Made by a program: the position numbers and the translations under genes. From assembly GCF_951230135.1 (NCBI RefSeq), contig NZ_CATNVC010000008.1, positions 1 to 64,000 on the forward strand: a DNA stretch of 64,000 bases, written 5' to 3'. Of the stretch, positions 1 to 7,429 are shown piece by piece. How positions within the stretch are numbered: the stretch's first letter is position 1; each line of letters begins with the position of its first letter. The DNA is from Butyricicoccus sp. Marseille-Q5471 (GTDB lineage: Bacteria > Bacillota > Clostridia > Oscillospirales > Butyricicoccaceae). The notes beneath the pieces were generated by a model. That model ran no database searches, had not been told where the DNA came from, and saw only the letters and a program-made list of their open reading frames with translations.

Positions 1-33
1 GGCTGGCTTCATTTTACCAACTCCTCGGAGGTT

Positions 34-113
34 GTGCAGTCTTGGCGAAAAACTGTGCACTTTATGTGTCGAAAAACTGTGCAGTTCTATTGGCTGAAAA
101 GTGTGTACTTTAT
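34..113. repeat. Terminal repeats resembling an IS21-family element tip
   Basis: A motif around TGTGCA recurs at about 34-38, 55-59, 79-83 and (as GTGTA) 103-107, so the last steps are 24 bp apart. The repeated units are CGAAAAACTGTGCAC at 46-60, CGAAAAACTGTGCAG at 70-84 and CTGAAAAGTGTGTAC at 94-108. Multiple short repeats of this GTGCA/GAAAA type are known at the ends of IS21-family elements. The transposase genes would lie left of the window, so the identification is inference from the repeat pattern only. Confidence 0.45.
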
Positions 114-1012
114 CTTACCATTTACAGCAGGATTACAAAAGAAGGCTTTCGATTGCCCTGAAAGCCGCGAAGGTATGCATTTTTGAGGTGGATGTGAATC
201 GTCAGCTCTATACCTTCTTTGAAAATTCGGAAGCAATATTCGGCGTATCCGGTGAACAAATTTTGCAGGACGTGCAGCGATACAGCAGCCTGTCTGCTGA
301 TGCATACCAGAAACGGGTGACAGAGTATTTTGTGCACCCGCAGGATACGCAGGTTGTGGCGCATGCTTTTGAGTCGATTTTCAACGGGGAACCGACTTCT
401 TATGAGGTGCGGATGAAAACAGGGCAAACGGGATATGTTTGGTGCAAAGTAAATGTTACACCGATTATCAAAGACGATGGCTCTATCATTATGATTGGCA
501 TCATTGCAGACATACAGGATATGTATGATCGGATTGATTCGCTGACGCGGGAAACCCAGACGGATACCTTTACCGGCTTGTATACCAAGCGCCGATTTGA
601 GGAACTGAGCGGTGAGATATTGCGTAAATGTCCGGGGGAAAAAGCTGCGCTTATCTTTTTGGATTTGGATGATTTTAAACTTATAAACGATACTTATGGC
701 CATCAGGCAGGCGATGAGGTGATATTGTCTGTGGCAAAGCACTTGGAAACTGTGTTTCGCCGGCAGGATATTCTTGCACGGTTTGGCGGAGACGAGTTCG
801 TTGTTTTGATGCGGGATGTTAGGGATAAAGTAACGGTGGTTGAAAAAGTACAAAGACTGCTTCAGCAGAACGACAATGCACTGGGCGTAACCAAGAGCGT
901 TGGAATCTCCTTTTATCCGGATTCGGCAAAAGAGTATGAGATGCTGCTGAGCAAAGCGGATGCAGCATTGTATCGAGCGAAAAAAACAAAGAATACATTT
1001 GAGTTGGCATAA
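101..1012 (+). CDS. PAS-GGDEF diguanylate cyclase, probably 5' truncated
   Basis: Makes cyclic di-GMP from two GTP. A PAS domain (roughly residues 15-145) is followed by a GGDEF domain (about 150-303). The active-site GGDEF is at residues 229-233 and an inhibitory-site RxxD (R220, D223) sits the expected five residues before it, so catalysis and product feedback both look intact. The only upstream start is a GTG at 101, inside the IS-like terminal repeats and without a ribosome site, and PAS-GGDEF proteins usually carry more sensor sequence in front. I infer that an insertion cut off the 5' end. Whether the remainder is expressed from the element is unknown. A strong hairpin terminator follows the stop. 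Confidence 0.8.
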   Translation: MCTLSYHLQQDYKRRLSIALKAAKVCIFEVDVNRQLYTFFENSEAIFGVSGEQILQDVQRYSSLSADAYQKRVTEYFVHPQDTQVVAHAFESIFNGEPTSYEVRMKTGQTGYVWCKVNVTPIIKDDGSIIMIGIIADIQDMYDRIDSLTRETQTDTFTGLYTKRRFEELSGEILRKCPGEKAALIFLDLDDFKLINDTYGHQAGDEVILSVAKHLETVFRRQDILARFGGDEFVVLMRDVRDKVTVVEKVQRLLQQNDNALGVTKSVGISFYPDSAKEYEMLLSKADAALYRAKKTKNTFELA

Positions 1013-1045
1013 ATAAAGCGAATTACAAAAACGATTTGTCATATG

Positions 1046-1079
1046 AAAAGCCGAGCGCCAAACGGCGCTCGGCTTTTTT
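1046..1079. terminator. Bidirectional intrinsic terminator
   Basis: A GC-rich stem (AAGCCGAGCGCC against GGCGCTCGGCTT with an AAAC loop) ends in a T-run on the plus strand and an A-run on the left that serves the opposite strand. It separates the rightward GGDEF gene from the leftward MerR gene. Confidence 0.85.
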
Positions 1080-1094
1080 GTGCATATTGTTACT

Positions 1095-1358
1095 TTATCC
1101 ATCGCCCAGCAGACGGACTTTTATTTCATCGATACGGCAGCCAGAGGTTTTCAGCGCCTGAATTTTTGCGATTCGCGCAATCGCCCGTTCGCGGGGGAAA
1201 CGGCGGGTCAGGTTCTGCTCGGCTTGTTCGTAAGGAAGTAGGCCTTCCTCGGTGTAGAACTTGAGGGTAGAATATCGACATCCGGTTAGGCGTACGAGCT
1301 CACCAATCGAGACGAATTGGGCGCTTTGAATGGTCTCCAGAGAGCGTTGACGAGACAT
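1095..1358 (-). CDS. MerR-type helix-turn-helix regulator (short)
   Basis: An 87-residue protein that is essentially a single winged-helix MerR DNA-binding domain. The pattern SIGELVRLTG-CRYSTLKFYTEEGLLP (residues 17-42) matches the MerR recognition helix plus wing, followed by the usual second helix pair. There is no dimerisation coiled coil or effector domain, so it resembles the short MerR-like repressors of mobile elements and small operons. It lies 15 bp downstream of the 326-residue unknown gene on the same strand, so the two are probably cotranscribed from the promoter at 2405-2433. A palindrome near that promoter could be its binding site (inference). Confidence 0.7.
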   Translation of the reverse strand: MSRQRSLETIQSAQFVSIGELVRLTGCRYSTLKFYTEEGLLPYEQAEQNLTRRFPRERAIARIAKIQALKTSGCRIDEIKVRLLGDG

Positions 1359-1373
1359 AATCGAGCCCCTCTG

Positions 1374-2354
1374 TCAACCAAAAAGCGGATAGCGGCGCAA
1401 ACGAGCACCGTAAACCGGTATGCGGATACCACTACCGCCAACCTGCACAGCGCTAGGGACCGCTTCATATAAGACATTATCAATGCGCAGCAACGGAACT
1501 TTGCTCATACGAAGGACTTCCACATCGTGGCCGGCCAGACGGTCTAATATGCGGGAGAGAAACACCTCATTGTTATCATAGAGTCGCTCGGTATCAATGA
1601 AGATAGACTGGGAACGCTCAAAAATAGGGAAGAGAAAATTAAGACCAATACCGATATCGGCGGAAGCTGCTTTTTGCTTGAGACCCAATAGACCCTTGAG
1701 GCTGCTTTCCAGCGTGCTATGAATTTCGAGCGGCAAAAGCTGATGCGCAAGGGGACTGACACGATAAGCCTTTTGCATTTGTACCTGCACCGTGGGTAAT
1801 TCTCCTTCGTTGAACAGGTCGTGGATGCAGCCGCTCTCCCGCAGCAGCCAGAACAAGATAATGTTCTCATCCGCCATTTGATCGTCTTCCAGAATCTCGG
1901 CACGCAGGCCTTCGGATAGTCGGGTATAAACGGACGCTTCGGTGCGATACTCGTTGTATTGCGTACCGTTGTCCTGCGCGTTCAAATCACATCCGAGCAA
2001 ACTGGGTACGGTATCGAGCAGATTATCGCCCTGCAGTTGATCGGAAATACAACGCTCCAATACTTTCAGCGCCTTATCATGTAACTTCTGGGTGCGCTGC
2101 ACGACAGAAATCAGAGTTTCGCCCGTGCGTGGTGCAAGCTGATCTAATACGGTTTGCTGATAAAGTGCCAATGTACTTTCCGGCGGGCAAACAAAGAGGC
2201 TTTTTAGGCTGCAGCCTGAAGATATCTGCAATTCAAGCGCGACAGCTGCGGCGATGCCTCGAAGAGCCATTCGTTTTGCGATTGTGATGCGTTCCAGATC
2301 CTGCCCATTGAGGGCGATTAGAGCAAAACGCTGTGAAATGTTGAGGTGTGTCAA
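1374..2354 (-). CDS. Protein of unknown function paired with a MerR-type regulator
   Basis: 326 residues, no signal peptide or membrane segment visible. The first 40 residues (ISQRFALIALNG then an Ala/Leu-rich helix) faintly recall the start of GPP34-type (Golgi phosphoprotein 3-like) proteins, and a helical stretch near residues 165-185 (ILFWLLRESGCI) could fit the same fold, but I would not assign it. The C-terminal third is rich in short beta-like segments and ends basic. The ribosome site CCAAGGAGGG is ideal and the promoter is a near-consensus sigma-A type, so it is a real expressed gene. It is the first gene of a two-gene operon with the MerR-type protein. Confidence 0.75.
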   Translation of the reverse strand: MTHLNISQRFALIALNGQDLERITIAKRMALRGIAAAVALELQISSGCSLKSLFVCPPESTLALYQQTVLDQLAPRTGETLISVVQRTQKLHDKALKVLERCISDQLQGDNLLDTVPSLLGCDLNAQDNGTQYNEYRTEASVYTRLSEGLRAEILEDDQMADENIILFWLLRESGCIHDLFNEGELPTVQVQMQKAYRVSPLAHQLLPLEIHSTLESSLKGLLGLKQKAASADIGIGLNFLFPIFERSQSIFIDTERLYDNNEVFLSRILDRLAGHDVEVLRMSKVPLLRIDNVLYEAVPSAVQVGGSGIRIPVYGARLRRYPLFG

Positions 2355-2372
2355 AGAAATCCCTCCTTGGAG

Positions 2373-2398
2373 GTAAATAAAATTTACTTACTACTTAC
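2373..2398. promoter_or_regulatory. Palindrome and repeats in the 5' leader of the MerR operon
   Basis: A perfect inverted repeat GTAAAT-AAA-ATTTAC covers 2373-2387 and is followed by TTACTACTTAC, which repeats the same half-site. It lies just downstream of the leftward -10 box, a suitable place for an autorepressor to bind. The co-encoded MerR-like protein is the natural candidate; this is inference. Confidence 0.45.
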
Positions 2399-2404
2399 GA
2401 TTTG

Positions 2405-2433
2405 AATATAACACTTTTGATTCTATCTGTCAA
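2405..2433 (-). promoter_or_regulatory. Sigma-A promoter of the unknown gene-MerR operon
   Basis: Reading leftward: TTGACA (2433-2428), 17-bp spacer, TATATT (2410-2405). It is divergent from, and back to back with, the promoter of the M42 peptidase operon. Confidence 0.85.
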
Positions 2434-2448
2434 GCGGTAGAATAATGA

Positions 2449-2477
2449 TTGTAAGCTACACACAAAAAGGGTATAAT
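2449..2477 (+). promoter_or_regulatory. Sigma-A promoter of the M42 peptidase operon
   Basis: TTGTAA (2449-2454), 17-bp spacer, TATAAT (2472-2477), about 35 bp before the first peptidase start. Confidence 0.8.
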
Positions 2478-2515
2478 GAACCTGTACAAAAAGTAGAAAG
2501 AAGGAGGAAATGCTC

Positions 2516-3547
2516 TTGAATATGACAGAAACGCTGAAAAAGCTATGCACAATGCCGGCAGTCAGCGGTTTTGAATCAGACGCAGCAGGAACAGTTGCCG
2601 AATGGCTGCGTCCTTATTGCGATGCGGTAGAGATTGATGCACTTGGCAGTGTGCTAGGACTCAAGAAGTGCGGAAGGGATGGCGCCAAAACCATTTTACT
2701 GGATGCCCATCTGGACCAGATTGGCTTTCTTGTCACCGAGGTGTTGGAGGGAGGCTTCCTGCGCTTTGCTGAGGTCGGCGGGGTTGATCCGCGCATGTTA
2801 TTGGGCAATGAAGTAACGATATTGGCAGACGAGCCATTGTATGGCGTGATTTCATGCATGCCGCCTCACTTGATGAAGGCAGGCGAGCAGGACAAGGCCG
2901 TTCCGGTGGATGAAATGCTGATTGACACCGGATTGATCGATGCAAGGAGCAAAATTAAGATTGGAACGCCAATCGTATTTGCTCAGCAACCTACGGAGCT
3001 TTCGGGCGGTGTGCTGTCGAGCAAGAGTCTGGATGATCGCGCGGGGATTGCGGCCATTCTGCAAACAATGGAAAAGCTGCAAAATGAATCCCTCAAATGT
3101 AATGTTGCCGTGCTGTTTTCCGCGCAGGAGGAAGTAACCGGACTGGGGGCACAGGCAGGCACCTTTGCAATTCGTCCGGAATACGGCATCGCGGTAGACG
3201 TGACGCATGGAAAAACGCCTGACGGGCCATCGGACGGTGTTTTTGAGCTCGGAAGCGGTGCTATCATTGGCATGGGTCCCAACATGCAGCGGGAACTGAC
3301 CAAAGCGCTGATTAAGACAGCGAAGGCCAACGATATACCGTATGCGCTCGAAATTATGGAGGGTAACACCGGTACAAATGCATGGACGATGCAGATTGTT
3401 GCGGACGGAACTGCAATGGCTATCCTGTCGATTCCCGAAAAGTACATGCATACACCGATTGAGACGATACAGATATCGGATGTAGAAGCAGTCGCCGAAC
3501 TCATATATCAGTTCATCCGTGGCTTTGATGGGGAGGTGGCCTTGTGA
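2516..3547 (+). CDS. M42 family metallo-aminopeptidase (first of three)
   Basis: A zinc/cobalt-dependent aminopeptidase of the M42 (glutamyl aminopeptidase / FrvX / YsdC) family, forming large cytosolic tetrahedral assemblies that trim peptides. Seen: the first metal motif DAHLDQIGF near residue 65, the second-metal SLDDRAG, the catalytic-base region AQEEVTGLGA, AVDVTH, and the late His of EKYMHTP. Length is normal. The perfect AAGGAGG at 2501-2507 is too close to the ATG at 2510 (2 nt) and far from the ATG at 2522; the TTG at 2516 has 8-nt spacing, so I start there. It overlaps the next peptidase by 4 bp (GTGA), pointing to coupled translation. Specificity cannot be read from the sequence. 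Confidence 0.9.
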   Translation: MNMTETLKKLCTMPAVSGFESDAAGTVAEWLRPYCDAVEIDALGSVLGLKKCGRDGAKTILLDAHLDQIGFLVTEVLEGGFLRFAEVGGVDPRMLLGNEVTILADEPLYGVISCMPPHLMKAGEQDKAVPVDEMLIDTGLIDARSKIKIGTPIVFAQQPTELSGGVLSSKSLDDRAGIAAILQTMEKLQNESLKCNVAVLFSAQEEVTGLGAQAGTFAIRPEYGIAVDVTHGKTPDGPSDGVFELGSGAIIGMGPNMQRELTKALIKTAKANDIPYALEIMEGNTGTNAWTMQIVADGTAMAILSIPEKYMHTPIETIQISDVEAVAELIYQFIRGFDGEVAL

Positions 3548-4569
3548 TTGAATTGCTCAAAACGCTTTGTGCCTTGCCGGGCCCGTCCGGCTGCGAAGAC
3601 AAGGTTCGGGAATTCGTCGTGGCATTCACCCGCCCCTATGCAGACGAGCTGCGCACTGATTCCATGGGAAACGTCATGGTGTTCCGAAAAGGGGACAAGG
3701 CGCTGGATCGTCCGGTTGTGTTAGCGGCACATATGGATGAGGTCGGCGTGATTATCAAACGCATTACCGAGGACGGCATGCTGAAATTTGGCTTTGTCGG
3801 CGGTGTAGATCCGCGCGTAGTCATCGGCAGACGTGTTAAATTTGGGGACGTGGTTGGTGTAGTCGGTATCAAGGCCGTGCATTTAACAACTGCCACAGAA
3901 CGTAAAACCATGCCGAAGGCCAAGGATTTGTATATTGATATCGGCGCTTCTGGTAAAGCGAGCGCTGAAGCGCGCGTATCACTTGGAGATTACGGCGTCT
4001 TTGATTCTGACTGCGTTGCGTTTGGCGATGGAATGCTCAAGGCAAAGGCCATTGACGACCGCGTCGGCTGTGCAGCACTGCTGACCCTGCTGCGTGACAA
4101 GCCGCCGGTTGATACATGGTTCTGTTTCACCGTGCAGGAAGAAACCGGTCTGCGCGGTGCGGCGACGATGACGTTTGCGCTTGATCCGGGGTTCTGTCTG
4201 GTGGTTGAAGGCACAACGGCGGCTGATTTGGCAGAGGTGTCAGATGGAAAAGCTGTTTGCCGTGTACGCGACGGAGCAGTGATTCCATTTATGGATGGAG
4301 CGACGATATATGATGCGGCATTGTTTGAGTTGCTGCGCAATGCATGCATCAAGCGTAATATTCCGTGGCAAACGAAGAGCCGCGTCGCGGGTGGTACGGA
4401 TGCCGGACGGATTCATAAAAGCCGTGCTGGTGTGCGCGTGTGTGCGGTAGCAGCACCGGTGCGTTATATTCATTCGCCATCCGGTGTGGCGGCAGTCTCG
4501 GATATTGAGGCTGTGTGTCAGGCTGCGCGCGCATTCTTAGAAGAAATCGGAGGGGACGACGATGAGTAA
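3544..4569 (+). CDS. M42 family metallo-aminopeptidase (second of three)
   Basis: 341 residues from a GTG start that overlaps the stop of the preceding paralogue. All family motifs are present: LAAHMDEVGVII, AIDDRVGC, VQEETGLRGA, LVVEGT and the terminal RYIHSP. In the VEGT segment the usual Asp of the D(V/T) metal motif is Glu, which is a known alternative ligand choice in M42 enzymes and separates the Glu-preferring and broad-specificity groups. The three paralogues are clearly diverged from each other, so this is not a recent triplication. It overlaps the third gene by 8 bp. The set is likely for stepwise digestion of imported peptides, which is inference from context only. Confidence 0.9.
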   Translation: MIELLKTLCALPGPSGCEDKVREFVVAFTRPYADELRTDSMGNVMVFRKGDKALDRPVVLAAHMDEVGVIIKRITEDGMLKFGFVGGVDPRVVIGRRVKFGDVVGVVGIKAVHLTTATERKTMPKAKDLYIDIGASGKASAEARVSLGDYGVFDSDCVAFGDGMLKAKAIDDRVGCAALLTLLRDKPPVDTWFCFTVQEETGLRGAATMTFALDPGFCLVVEGTTAADLAEVSDGKAVCRVRDGAVIPFMDGATIYDAALFELLRNACIKRNIPWQTKSRVAGGTDAGRIHKSRAGVRVCAVAAPVRYIHSPSGVAAVSDIEAVCQAARAFLEEIGGDDDE

Positions 4570-5563
4570 GGTTTTTGAATTATATAAAGAGATAGGCACG
4601 GCCTTTGGCCCGTCCGGCCGTGAGGAGAGTGTGCGTGAGACAATCGCAGCACTGGCTGCCTCGTGGATTGACAATATCACCACCGACACATTAGGTAATC
4701 TAATTTGCCACCGTAAGGGCGCGGGCAAGAAGGTGATGTTCGCCGCGCATATGGATTCCATTGGCGTGGTTGCGACCTTTATTGACGAACGGGGATTTAT
4801 CCGATTTTCACAGGTCGGCGGATTGTTTAAGGGCGATTTGATTAACATTCAGGTACGCTTTGCAAATGGAACGCGTGGTGTGATTTCTTATGAGGAAAAG
4901 ACTCCTTTCAAGGATTTAACGCTTGACCAGTTATTTATCGATATCGGTGCGAAGAACCATGAAGATGTGATGCACATGGTGCAGGTGGGTGATTTTGCTG
5001 TATTTGAAGCGCTGTCTTTCGAGCAGAACGGGGTTCTCTGCGGTCCGTATCTGGATAACCGAATTGGCTGCGTCACACTGCTGCTTGCAATGGAAAATCT
5101 GTCCGAACAGGAGCCGGAAAACGATCTTTATTTTGTATTCACCGTGCAGGAAGAGGTGGGCCTGCGCGGTGCAGGGGCTGCAGCCTTTGCAATCAATCCT
5201 GATGTTGCGGTTGCGGTCGATGTGACGGATACAGGCGATTTGCCGGAGCGAAAAAGTCCGATGGCGGTTGATATGGGTAAGGGTGCGGCCATCAAAATCA
5301 TGGATCATTCAGCCATTTGTGCCCCTGTCGTGCGTGAGAAGCTCGAACAGGCCGCTGCAGCTGCAGGCCTTGTGGTTCAGCAGGAGATTCTGCGATTTGG
5401 CGGCACGGATACGGCAGCGATGCAGAAGACGCGGGCGGGTATCCTGACCGGTGCGGTCTCTATCCCGACGCGGTATATCCATTCGCCGAGTGAAATGTGT
5501 GCGGTTAAGGATGTTGAGGATGCAGCGGCGCTGCTTGCTCACTTTGCATCTGTCGAATTTTAA
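4562..5563 (+). CDS. M42 family metallo-aminopeptidase (third of three)
   Basis: 333 residues. Motifs: FAAHMDSIGVV, YLDNRIGC, VQEEVGLRGA, AVDVTDTGD and RYIHSP. The second metal motif reads LDNR where the first two paralogues have LDDR and IDDR; both versions occur in active M42 enzymes. The start ATG overlaps the end of the second gene and is preceded by GGAGGGGA within it, so translation is coupled. The last codons contain TGTCGAA, a Spo0A-box match that may belong to the regulatory region ahead of spoIIGA. The operon ends at the hairpin 5641-5676. Confidence 0.9.
   Translation: MSKVFELYKEIGTAFGPSGREESVRETIAALAASWIDNITTDTLGNLICHRKGAGKKVMFAAHMDSIGVVATFIDERGFIRFSQVGGLFKGDLINIQVRFANGTRGVISYEEKTPFKDLTLDQLFIDIGAKNHEDVMHMVQVGDFAVFEALSFEQNGVLCGPYLDNRIGCVTLLLAMENLSEQEPENDLYFVFTVQEEVGLRGAGAAAFAINPDVAVAVDVTDTGDLPERKSPMAVDMGKGAAIKIMDHSAICAPVVREKLEQAAAAAGLVVQQEILRFGGTDTAAMQKTRAGILTGAVSIPTRYIHSPSEMCAVKDVEDAAALLAHFASVEF
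5551..5557 (+). promoter_or_regulatory. Spo0A box match
   Basis: TGTCGAA is the core consensus of the Spo0A binding site. It lies at the very end of the third M42 gene, about 75-80 bp before the predicted start of the promoter at 5599-5627. One 7-bp match can occur by chance, but the neighbourhood is the spoIIG locus, a known Spo0A target in spore formers. Confidence 0.35.
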
Positions 5564-5598
5564 AACAATTTACCACTTTATTTTGTTAAAAATAACAG

Positions 5599-5627
5599 GT
5601 GACAATTCCTTCAAATTCAGGTATGAT
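5599..5627 (+). promoter_or_regulatory. Sigma-A type promoter just ahead of a hairpin
   Basis: GTGACA (5599-5604), 17-bp spacer, TATGAT (5622-5627). Transcription would start near 5634, only a few bases before the hairpin at 5641. It could make a very short terminated RNA or drive spoIIGA through an attenuator. Confidence 0.5.
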
Positions 5628-5640
5628 ATAGACACAGCAA

Positions 5641-5676
5641 AGGAGCTGATCCCACAATTGGATCAGCTCCTATTTT
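5641..5676 (+). terminator. Intrinsic terminator after the M42 operon
   Basis: Perfect 11-bp stem AGGAGCTGATC / GATCAGCTCCT (5641-5651 with 5661-5671), 9-nt loop, then ATTTT. The left arm also contains AGGAG, but no start codon follows it. Confidence 0.8.
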
Positions 5677-5718
5677 ACAAAATTAAGACCATATCATCAC
5701 TTACATACTACTCTGTGT

Positions 5719-5762
5719 CCGAAACCGTTCTGAAGTTATTCAGGGCGGTTTCGGGCGTTTTT
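5719..5762 (+). terminator. Second intrinsic terminator before spoIIGA
   Basis: A 16-bp stem with two G-U pairs: CCGAAACCGTTCTGAA (5719-5734) against TTCAGGGCGGTTTCGG (5739-5754), GTTA loop, then GCGTTTTT. Together with the hairpin at 5641 it isolates spoIIGA from upstream transcription. Confidence 0.85.
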
Positions 5763-5769
5763 ATGCTTT

Positions 5770-5828
5770 TTGGACAGGATTTGCGGATACTGCTTTCGTC
5801 AAAAAGCTCGGCCGCGCTGTGATATGAT
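5770..5828 (+). promoter_or_regulatory. Putative Spo0A-dependent spoIIG promoter
   Basis: A -10 box TATGAT is at 5823-5828. About 20 bp before it, where a -35 would be, lies TTCGTCAA (5795-5802), one mismatch from the reverse-complement Spo0A box TTCGACAA; a weaker copy TTGGACAG is 25 bp further up (5770-5777). In Bacillus subtilis the spoIIG promoter has over-long spacing and Spo0A boxes covering the -35 region, so the arrangement fits. Assignment is by analogy. Confidence 0.5.
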
Positions 5829-5856
5829 GGCAAAGACAGGCGGGGAGGGCTGCGGA

Positions 5857-6699
5857 ATGACCGTATACGTGGATGTACTCTTTCTGACCAATGCAATCAT
5901 GGATTATGCAACGCTGCTCGCAGCGGCGCGCCTGGGCGGTGTATCCGTAAACCGTTGGCGGGTGTTGCTGGGTGCGGCACTTGGTGGTCTATATGCAGTG
6001 GGCTCTGTAATGGCTCCGGCGTTTGGTGTGCTAGTGTTTCGGCTGGTTTGCGGTGTTGTGATTTGCGTGGTCGCTTATGGGAGAACCGCCTGCTTTGTGC
6101 GGGTGTGTGCGCTGTACGCAGTGGTGGCCTGTGCGTTCGCAGGACTGGCCGCCGCGCTGGGTGCACTGACCGGAAACCGGCTGTTCTTCGGCACCGGGTA
6201 TTATTTCGCAGTGCCACTTCGTGTACTGGTGCTGGCAGCCGTATTAGGGTATGCCGTCAGCGGCGTGCTGCTGCGCGGCGACGCAGCACATGGTGCGGTT
6301 AGGCGTGAAATCGAAACGCTGCACATTCGGTTCAATGGACGGGAACGCGCGGTATCCGTGCTGCATGATACAGGAAATGATTTGGCGGAACCGTTGTCCG
6401 GAAAGCCTGCAATCATTCTCGGCAAAAATGCCGCGGAAAATGTACTTGGCAGTGTTGGGACGGCAATCGAAGAGCTGGATCGTAACAACGCTGCAACTTG
6501 CCTGTCACGTGTTTCACCCGAATTTGCGGCTCGCTTTGGGTTGGTACCCTATCATGCGATAGGGACAGAAAGCGGAATGCTGCTTTACGTGCGTCCGGAC
6601 GCTGTACTGCGCGCGGATGGAACGATGCTTGACTGTGTGCTTGCCGTTAGCCCGGAACAGATGGGAAACGGCGGTTATGAAGGTTTAATCGGCATATGA
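5857..6699 (+). CDS. spoIIGA: Sporulation sigma-E factor processing peptidase SpoIIGA
   Basis: The membrane-embedded aspartic protease that removes the pro-sequence of sigma-E in the mother cell after the SpoIIR signal from the forespore. 280 residues: five hydrophobic segments in residues 1-140, then a cytosolic protease domain with the catalytic motif HDTGND (D171). I start at ATG 5857 because the family begins M-T-(I/V)-Y-(V/L)-D-V and because GGGGAGGG lies 7 nt before it; an open frame extends further up to 5770 but overlaps the promoter. Its stop overlaps the neighbourhood of the sigE start, so enzyme and substrate are made from one message. Confidence 0.93.
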   Translation: MTVYVDVLFLTNAIMDYATLLAAARLGGVSVNRWRVLLGAALGGLYAVGSVMAPAFGVLVFRLVCGVVICVVAYGRTACFVRVCALYAVVACAFAGLAAALGALTGNRLFFGTGYYFAVPLRVLVLAAVLGYAVSGVLLRGDAAHGAVRREIETLHIRFNGRERAVSVLHDTGNDLAEPLSGKPAIILGKNAAENVLGSVGTAIEELDRNNAATCLSRVSPEFAARFGLVPYHAIGTESGMLLYVRPDAVLRADGTMLDCVLAVSPEQMGNGGYEGLIGI

Positions 6700-6710
6700 A
6701 AGGAAGAGGT

Positions 6711-7421
6711 ATGATGCTGAAAACATGGTGCGGAAAAGTTTGGAACTGGATTCTTCGTCAACTGGGTAAACAACCGATATACTATATCGGAGGCAGCGAG
6801 GTGCTGCCTCCGCCGCTTTCCGCAGAGGAAGAGGCAGCGCAGGTTGTGGCTTGTCAGGCAGGCAGCGCGGAGGCACGCAACACCCTGATTGAGCACAATC
6901 TGCGTCTGGTTGTTTTCTTGGCGCGCAAGTTTGAATCAAGCGGCGTGGGAACAGAAGACTTGATCTCCATCGGTACAATCGGCCTGATTAAGGCAGTAGG
7001 TACGTATAAAAGCGATAAAAATGTAAAACTAGCCACCTATGCCTCGCGCTGTATTGAAAATGAAATCTTAATGCATCTGCGTAAAATTTCAGGACAGCGC
7101 ACCGAAATTTCCTTCGATGAACCGCTTTCCTCAGACTGGGACGGCAATGAATTGCTGCTCAGCGATATTCTTGGGACTGAGGCGGACAGTGTGCTTCGCC
7201 CGCTCGAAGACGATGTGGATCGTGCATTGCTGCTGCGTGCGCTAGACCTTCTTCCGGCGCGGGAAAAGCAAATTATCTCGCTGCGCTTTGGCATAGGCCG
7301 GGCCGAGCCACTGACGCAGAAGGAGGTTGCTGATCTGCTAGGCATTTCGCAGAGCTACATATCGAGATTGGAAAAACGAATCATCGCACGCATGCGCAAA
7401 GACATCCTGAAATGGGTGTGA
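6711..7421 (+). CDS. sigE: RNA polymerase sporulation-specific sigma-E
   Basis: Mother-cell sigma factor for early sporulation. 236 residues: an amphipathic, tryptophan-rich pro-sequence (residues 1-22), then the diagnostic [16 protein letters not shown] where SpoIIGA cleaves, region 2 ([39 protein letters not shown]) and region 4 with a helix-turn-helix ([22 protein letters not shown]). Of the three in-frame starts (6696, 6711, 6714) I choose 6711, since AGGAAGAGG at 6701-6709 precedes it and the first would lack a ribosome site. It ends 8 bp from the convergent epimerase gene with no obvious terminator between them. Confidence 0.95.
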   Translation: MMLKTWCGKVWNWILRQLGKQPIYYIGGSEVLPPPLSAEEEAAQVVACQAGSAEARNTLIEHNLRLVVFLARKFESSGVGTEDLISIGTIGLIKAVGTYKSDKNVKLATYASRCIENEILMHLRKISGQRTEISFDEPLSSDWDGNELLLSDILGTEADSVLRPLEDDVDRALLLRALDLLPAREKQIISLRFGIGRAEPLTQKEVADLLGISQSYISRLEKRIIARMRKDILKWV

Positions 7422-7429
7422 TGAACCAA

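Noticed and set aside
122-1102. A 326-codon frame antisense to the GGDEF gene.
   Set aside because: No family features; it is the shadow of the PAS-GGDEF coding sequence.
2510-5563. Recent tandem triplication of the M42 gene.
   Set aside because: The three products differ throughout, including in metal-site motifs, so the duplications are old.
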